Assembly (NCBI RefSeq): GCF_964204865.1
Contig: NC_135251.1
Coordinates: forward strand, 6,200,001-6,264,000
DNA: 64,000 nt
Origin: Styela clava
Taxonomy: Eukaryota > Chordata > Ascidiacea > Stolidobranchia > Styelidae
Reading direction: 5' to 3'
Positions within the stretch are counted from its first letter, which is position 1; each line of letters begins with the position of its first letter. The notes under the pieces were generated by a model. That model was given only the letters and a program-made list of their open reading frames with translations. It had not been told where the DNA came from and did no database searches. Shown one piece after another: positions 58,274-64,000 of this stretch. The position numbers and the translations under genes were made by a program.

Positions 58274-58970
58274 ACTACAGCAAGATCTTATGACAAGCCT
58301 TTCCTCGGCTGCCTCCCCCTTAGCATGTTTGAAGGCTAGATCCTCTTTGCCGTTGCTTTTTTTTTTATATGAAACCAGGGGGGAGGCGGGATGTATATTT
58401 AAAACGGGGGGATTTTGTCTCTCAACCTCCCTTCCTCCTTTTAAAATGTAAAAAAAGCATTCTTCATGCATAGCAGTTTTCGTAGCTTGAATAGCACCCT
58501 CAATACTCTTCAAAACCCATCAGCTGTTGCGGCCTTACTTCTAAATTTCAGACTACCTCCATACACCCTCTGAAAATTCCTTGCTACATACTTGTATGGG
58601 ACTCCTTTCGCTTCAAACAAAGTTCTTTACATTGAAAACTGAAACGTGGGGAACTACTTTCGGCTCGGCATTTCCTACGCAGTTTATTACACTTTAGACA
58701 AAGTAGGAAGGGGGCTTGGAAACAGACTTCAAATCGAGATTTTTCATCAGAGGTGTGAACAAAATTAAACAGCTAATGTTCTTCAGAAAGTGAAAAATGG
58801 TTATATGAAATGAGTTCTCATCCACTCAGGCTGTGACATGTACCAGAAATGCTTTGTCTTATTATTTTATCAATTTTATTTTTGTTTTATGACTGTGAAC
58901 AAAACTCTATATAAGAAGCTATTCATACCTGCTATTTGTATAGGTTACCTACAAAGTTAGGGTACTCCCT
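58274..58970 (+). other. Downstream of NAPRT, probable 3' UTR plus family G repeat
   Basis: 58374-58600 is a family G repeat ('ccaggggggaggcgggatg', 'cttcatgcatagcagttttc', 'ccttgctacatacttg'). No canonical AATAAA was found close to the stop, so the 3' end is not fixed. Confidence 0.45.
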
Positions 58971-59167
58971 TAGTACCAGGTTAGGGTTAGGCCATAATTA
59001 TATTCAGATTTTCCCTATTTTAGTTCTATTACAAGTTTGATGACTGTCTGCGTTAGCCAAGTGAATATACCCCTGCACATAGGTTTCAGTCCCTTTACAC
59101 AACTTGATGTAAAGTAGACGAACAAAATTTGTTATCTCCATATTGGTGCACATACTTCTGGAGCGCC
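58971..59167 (-). mobile_element. Family A MITE, copy A10
   Basis: 'ggtactcccttagtaccagg' directly followed by TTAGGGTTAGG, ending 'acatacttctggagcgcc'. One of the best-kept copies, with a short deletion near the left end. Confidence 0.8.
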
Positions 59168-59464
59168 CTAAGTTTATTACTCTCTGTGTGTGGTCCTGAG
59201 CAAATATTATTTATTTACAAAGAGCTCTAGAAAATACAATACTTTGATTTTCAGAATTGGAATGATTAAGGAATGTAAGCCACTGATGATTGGATTTTTC
59301 CTTGAATTGTTCCGTTCTAGAGACCCTAGTACACATTCTGTTATAACAACCCAACAAATATTCTAAATAACGTTTGAGAAATTCAAAAATCCCAAAATTG
59401 AATTCTCCCGCATTAAATGATTTGGAAATGATGTAACTCTGATAACTTTCAAATATTTTGACAT

Positions 59465-59670
59465 CAACCTAAATCGTAAAACAACAAAATTTGAAAGTGA
59501 CAGCAACGACTTCTGCTTGTTAAGATGAGATTATTCTGACCAAGTGACTAGTCATGTTTCAATAGTTCCGGGTGGTTAGTGTTAGTACTATTTAACCTCA
59601 ACCTAAATCGTAAAACAACAACTTGCTAGCAGCAACAATGTCTCCTTGTTTAGATGAGAAAATTCTGACC
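59465..59670 (+). repeat. Direct duplication of about 75 bp
   Basis: 'caacctaaatcgtaaaacaa' followed by 'gcagcaacra...ttgttwagatgagawwattctgacca' occurs at about 59465-59545 and 59599-59670. No coding frame is supported. Confidence 0.6.
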
Positions 59671-61390
59671 AGTTACGCTCCAGTAATTTTTAGTGAAGTA
59701 GTTAGAATTGTATCAAATTATTTAAAATACAATGTTGTTTTAGCATTGTATTATTATTTTGCTTCTTCAAGTATTTTTATTATTTTCATTGACTTGTCGA
59801 CACAATTTCAAAAACTCGCTGATGCTAAAAGCGCAGCTTTCTCACTTAGTAGTGATTTTTGAGAAAATCAATGTTATTATGTTTTATATTGGTACTTTAA
59901 TTTTGCTGCCCTAGAGGCACAAAAATCTTGTTAGTCTTTGATGTATTCTTCTTGTATTGAGGTAACATTCTTGGGTCCCAGGACCTAACAAAAGTCCATT
60001 TTTTAATTTGAGTAGCTTGAAAAAAGGTTTTCGATACGTTCAGCTATTTGACCTGATTAAGAATGTTTTGAAGTATACGTCAGTATACAAACTTTATTTT
60101 TTTGCCGTGGAGAGCTCATGTACGCATTGGCACTATGTCATTGTGCACACACCCACTGTCCATGTTCACTACACAAATCTCCTGTATATACCATTTTGTT
60201 TATTCACTCACCTAGTCGACTTTTTACCACCTCACATATGGTTTAATGCCTTTTCAGTTGTGCCTCAATAATTTAAATGATGGTCCCACACATATATTAC
60301 TTTATTTTTGAAGGTGCAAATTTAAGCTGAACTATTTCAATTTTTGTCACTGTAGCTTGAAGGGTAGGGAATGAGGATTTTTGCAACAAATTTGATGGTT
60401 TCCAAATTTGAAAATTCTTCTAGTTAATCTTGAAGTTGCCACTTTTTGTGTGAACTATAGCTCGATGGCCAAAATTTCACTAAAAATATTTTCGAATGTG
60501 GAATTTCAAATTCAATCAACTTCATGTTCCCAAATAACTTAAATCACTATGTTGATCACATCTAAAATTATACAAACATAAAGATTATTGGATTCCAAGT
60601 GTATTGGTCTGCTTGTCAGACTTTTTAAAAATCCTAATTTTTGAATAAACATGTTCTAAATTATTCCTAAATTCAAGAATTTACTATATTAAATAAATAA
60701 TGGATTTTCAACGTTTTCGAATACTCAATTAGTTTTGGACAGCCCTGGTCCTCAAAATTACGATGGTTTCATTTATACCCCTCCAGATACATAGAAAAAA
60801 AATTTACTCTCTCATCCTTCAATAACAATAAGAAAAATATTTATAAATCGGATTCGAATCACTGACGCAGTTTACTAAACCTAAAATATCATTTTCAAAC
60901 AGCCATTTCCGAAATAGAGCCAAGTCGCATCTTGCTCAAAATAAGATAGGACCATGTCATTTTAATTAATCAATCAAGCATCATTTTTTTGTCAACACAC
61001 TGTAAAGACATCATGAAAAATATGGTGAATATCATGAAAAAAGACTAACTAACTTGAATTGTGTGACAGGAGTCATCAGGCAGCGACACCTACAAAGCTG
61101 ATTACCTTCAACGAATAAAATTTGATAAATGCAGATGCTTCTAAGACTATTATTATTTTTGTGACAAACAAGCACCGAAACAAGTTAAGTCATTATCCTA
61201 GCCATCCCAGTGGTTGTAATAGAATACGAGAACGATAATTAATGAATAAACTGAATAGAATTATAGTTGATTCTTCATAATTTTTTTTTGTGTGTTTTTA
61301 TCCTTTGAGTTTGTATTAATTGTAATATCATATTAGAGAATTACAAATATATTGATGAGAGGTGTTGGTTGTTACTGATAAGGGCCAGAG
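59671..61390. other. Intergenic AT-rich DNA
   Basis: No gene or clear repeat recognised. Plus-strand readings at 59623-59862 and 60008-60271 are short, with no splice partners, and look like chance ORFs. Confidence 0.35.
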
Positions 61391-61860
61391 TGCTGGAAAA
61401 GAAGGTGGGCATCAGGGAATTTGGGCCCCCCCCTCCTTTTTCGAAATGTAAAAAAAGACATTGCTCGGTATCATACATAGCAATTTTTCGTAGCAGAAAA
61501 TGCTTTTTAGACCCTTAAGATTCTCTCAAGACCCTTGAAACCCTGCGTTTTCAGGCCGGACGACCCAGCTGTGACCCGGCCCGCAACGAGATTTTGACCG
61601 GCCCGCTGACTGTACATTATGATATTACATTATTACACTTTTAGTACATTATGATAAATTTATTATGTGTTTTTTGGTCTCTATTTTTTCGTAGTTTAAA
61701 CTTTACCTTAAACGCGATTTAGAACTGTCTTTCTTGCATTAGCAAATAAATATGTGATTAAGAGATTGAATACTATTCATGTTATAATCCGGCCAACGGA
61801 GGACTTCATTTTCCCACATCCGGCCCCACCGACTAGAGAAGTTGCCCACCTCTGTGTTAT
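61391..61860. mobile_element. Family G and hAT-like fragments
   Basis: 61410-61540 has the family G interior ('catacatagcaatttttcgt', 'aaaatgctttttagaccct'). 61555-61860 ('gcgttttcaggccggacga...ccccaccgactagagaagttgcccacctctg') resembles a hAT MITE with a missing left end. Confidence 0.45.
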
Positions 61861-61861
61861 G

Positions 61862-62088
61862 GGGGCTCCCGAAGTATGCGAACCAAGATGGCGGACATTG
61901 GAATGTAATATGTGTACTAGGTTAGGGTTAGGCCATAATTTTAGGTATAAAGACTACGGGAGGCTTTTGGCTAGTCTTCGAACTGATAATAGGACTAAAA
62001 TAGGGAAAATTGAAAAAAAATTATCGCCTAACCCTAACCTGTTACGTTTCGATGTCCGCCATCTTAGTTCGCATACTTCGGGAGTACC
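61862..62088. mobile_element. Family B MITE, copy B9
   Basis: 'ggggctcccgaagtatgcga', 'accaagatggcggacattgg', TTAGGGTTAGG; right CCTAACCCTAACC, 'gatgtccgccatcttagttc', 'acttcgggagtacc'. Very close to the 42389 copy, including the loop 'ggctagtcttcgaactgata', so the two may be recent relatives. Confidence 0.85.
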
Positions 62089-63154
62089 GCGTTATGGTCT
62101 AAATTGGGAATTAGATATTTTATAACCCCCTCTCTCATCAGGAAATTCCTGGCTAGTCATCTTGTGGGCAGTCAAAGATAGTTCGTCGGTGGTGAAAACG
62201 ATATAAAATAGTGAAGCAAAGATATGCATATGAGAATCATCAAAGTTTCCGAATATGTCTACTCGAGGTCTTTGGAATGAGCTCTGTGAGGACGAAATTG
62301 TACTCAACTAAGCAGGTGGAGATAATAGTATTATACGGCAATCCGACAGTCTTGGTATCTAATGCCGAACCGAATCTGGCTTGAAGGCAAGGGCATTTGT
62401 AACCGAATCATCTGTTCAAGAAAAAAATAAAATAGCCATTCATTTAGGCAATGGTGAGAGAGAGAGCTTTATTATTTGTCAACCAGAAAAAAATCAAGTA
62501 CAATGATAATAACAGAAAATGCGATGCGAAACACAAAATATGACTACACAATCACACAGGGTATAAAAGTACTGTATGGGCAATCTGACCTCTGACGACA
62601 TAGAATATAAGATAATCCAATTTTTATTCATTACGTAATTGGCTCAATTGACAATGGCGCAACTGCCAGTGACGACAAAACTGATGACGTACACTCGATA
62701 AACAATGGCGTAATCGATGGACGTCCTGTGACGTAACACACTGACCTTCTGCGAATAATCGGCGTTACTATAAAACATAGGGCCTCAGTGTACAGTTGGA
62801 AGTGGGTAATACTTCTATAGATTTTACAATATATTGTTGTCGTTTGGATGAAATAGGAATAACATTAACACAAACGTCTTTTATTTGGATGTAGTCGCCA
62901 TAGCGACCCTCACGCACCAGCGCGTGTGGAAGCACTATTTTTTTGCTTGAATTACTGACTCGATTGCTTCAATGTCAGAATTTGTGCCTCGATTTCACGG
63001 CGTGAATTGAAAAAGGAATAATATAGTTATCATTATGTGTCTTGGAACAGTAAGAAGAACACGTCAGCACGTGCTGTCGTAAAGTAGGAAGTTTTTTTTT
63101 ATATTGCAAACTGCTGAATTGAAAGTCTGATTGAGCTCTTCGATAAATCTGAGA
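62089..63154 (+). other. Upstream region of TTC16
   Basis: No gene recognised. TATAAAA at 62769-62775 ('ttactataaaacataggg') could be a core promoter about 386 bp before the ATG. A GA microsatellite is at 62455-62468, and several 'tgacgt/tgacgac' words (62580-62740) could be CREB-type sites; this is only suggestive. Confidence 0.35.
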
Positions 63155-64000
63155 ATGGAGGCTAAAGAAAGTCAGATACCGGTACCGGTACGCGAGGTTA
63201 CCAATACAAAATACCTCGTCGCGTTTGATGCAAATTTAAAAGCAGCTTATCCGGTGAGAAGTGATTCAGAGACTGAAGAAATTATTCTGAAATTACGGCA
63301 GACTTTGGCGACACCACCACCTCAGACAGAAAGAGATGCAGAAGCACAGAAAGCGCTGGCAGTTTTGCCGTCGAAAAAAGTCGAAGCAAAAGACAAGAAT
63401 GTTTTGAAATCTGTGATTCCTATCACAGATCCTAATTCACACAGAGAAATATTAACAATGGAAGGTGTGATAAGAGGAAAGTCACACGAGCATTTCAACC
63501 AAGGCATTGAACACTCGTTGCATGGACAGTTTGAGGCTGCTATAACATGCTTCAACAAAGCAACAAATCTAGAGTCACGGTCAGCTAGCTTTTATGTAGA
63601 ACGAGCGGAAACTTTTGTTCAACTCAGTGACTTCAATTCCGCTGTTTTAAATTATAAGCATGCGCGTAGTCTTGAACCCCACGACCCTAATATAATTGAT
63701 CGACTTGCGTTTCTATATTACTTGCAAGGCCAATGTCTTTTCGATCAAGGTTTATATTCAAGTGCTTTGAAATCATTTACAAGCGCTTCAGAGATGCGAT
63801 CGTCTAACACAGCTTACCACATGAGGGCGATAGCATGTCTCGCTGCATTGGGTCGACACAAAGAATGTCTCATGCTAATAACTCGAATTCTGGAAGCTCA
63901 ATCGACAGCAAATCCAGAGCTTTATGTCATGAGAGCGAGGCTACATGAAATGTTCGGGCATTCATCTCTTTGCTATTATGATCTACGTGACGCCTTAGTG
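63155..64000 (+). CDS. TTC16: Tetratricopeptide repeat protein 16 (TTC16)-like, N-terminal exon (partial)
   Basis: Open from ATG 63155 to the window end: 282 codons with no stop and no needed intron. After a charged leader of about 110 residues, TPR units follow: HFNQGIEHSLHGQFEAAITC, then SFYVERAETFVQLSDFNSAV, then LAFLYYLQGQCLFDQGLYSS, MRAIACLAALGRHKECLMLI, and LYVMRARLHEMFGHSSLCYY. These match human TTC16 closely (for example VLYLQGQCLFEQ, FRARLY, LCYRDL). TTC16 function is poorly known; it is mainly expressed in testis and ciliated tissue in vertebrates, so a cilium or sperm role is only a guess. The A-rich context before the start (gagaATGG) is acceptable. The rest of the gene lies beyond the right edge. 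Confidence 0.9.
   Translation, partial: MEAKESQIPVPVREVTNTKYLVAFDANLKAAYPVRSDSETEEIILKLRQTLATPPPQTERDAEAQKALAVLPSKKVEAKDKNVLKSVIPITDPNSHREILTMEGVIRGKSHEHFNQGIEHSLHGQFEAAITCFNKATNLESRSASFYVERAETFVQLSDFNSAVLNYKHARSLEPHDPNIIDRLAFLYYLQGQCLFDQGLYSSALKSFTSASEMRSSNTAYHMRAIACLAALGRHKECLMLITRILEAQSTANPELYVMRARLHEMFGHSSLCYYDLRDALV

Noticed and set aside
60008..60271. 87-codon plus-strand ORF between NAPRT and TTC16
   Set aside because: AT-rich composition, no splice partners and no similarity recognised.

Overview
This window is animal (eukaryotic) nuclear DNA: AT-rich, intron-rich and crowded with short non-autonomous transposons. By reading exons joined at GT/AG sites with matching phases I recovered six protein genes. 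Five have clear relatives: a UBXN11/socius-like gene (minus strand, running off the left edge), a DUF4743 plus Nudix hydrolase, AKIP1 (A-kinase interacting protein 1), NAPRT (nicotinate phosphoribosyltransferase, 14 exons) and TTC16 (plus strand, running off the right edge). The sixth is an unrecognised secreted protein built from eight exons on the minus strand. This gene set, the intron density and the divergence from vertebrate orthologues suggest an invertebrate chordate, most likely an ascidian tunicate. That placement is inference; no species-specific marker was seen.

Layout. 0.26-3.8 kb: UBXN11-like gene, minus strand. 3.8-17.1 kb: gene-poor, with three blocks of one 72-bp minisatellite (6.2-7.2, 11.0-11.3 and 15.2-16.9 kb; the third largely an inverted, extended copy of the first) and several hAT-type elements. 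17.6-19.0 kb: two-exon Nudix gene. 19.2-19.9 kb: a piggyBac-type element with TTAA at both ends. 20.5-24.4 kb: four-exon AKIP1, its introns holding tRNA-like SINEs and hAT MITEs. 26.7-32.3 kb: the new secreted gene, minus strand. 32.5-41.2 kb: divergent intergenic region with a non-coding block repeated three times. 41.2-58.3 kb: NAPRT, with repeat-laden introns. 58.3-63.1 kb: intergenic. 63.155 kb to the end: start of TTC16.

The repeats fall into recurring families: (A) and (B), related palindromic MITEs of about 200-235 bp that share a telomere-like TTAGGGTTAGG core, B also carrying an AAGATGGCGG motif in its termini; (S) a SINE with a tRNA-like head in which a B box is readable; many hAT-like MITEs, several with 8-bp target duplications; a piggyBac-type and a TA-flanked mariner-like element; and a 'CAGGGGCGTAGCCAG' family. 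Nesting (B inside S, B inside hAT, S inside A) gives part of the relative insertion order.

The genes do not form a pathway. NAPRT makes nicotinate mononucleotide for NAD synthesis; the Nudix protein belongs to a thiamine-diphosphate-linked hydrolase family; UBXN11, AKIP1 and TTC16 are scaffold or adaptor proteins. The most novel items are the eight-exon secreted protein, the 72-bp array that is open in three frames on both strands, and the telomere/YY1-like palindromic MITEs, one of which lies about 300 bp upstream of the NAPRT start.
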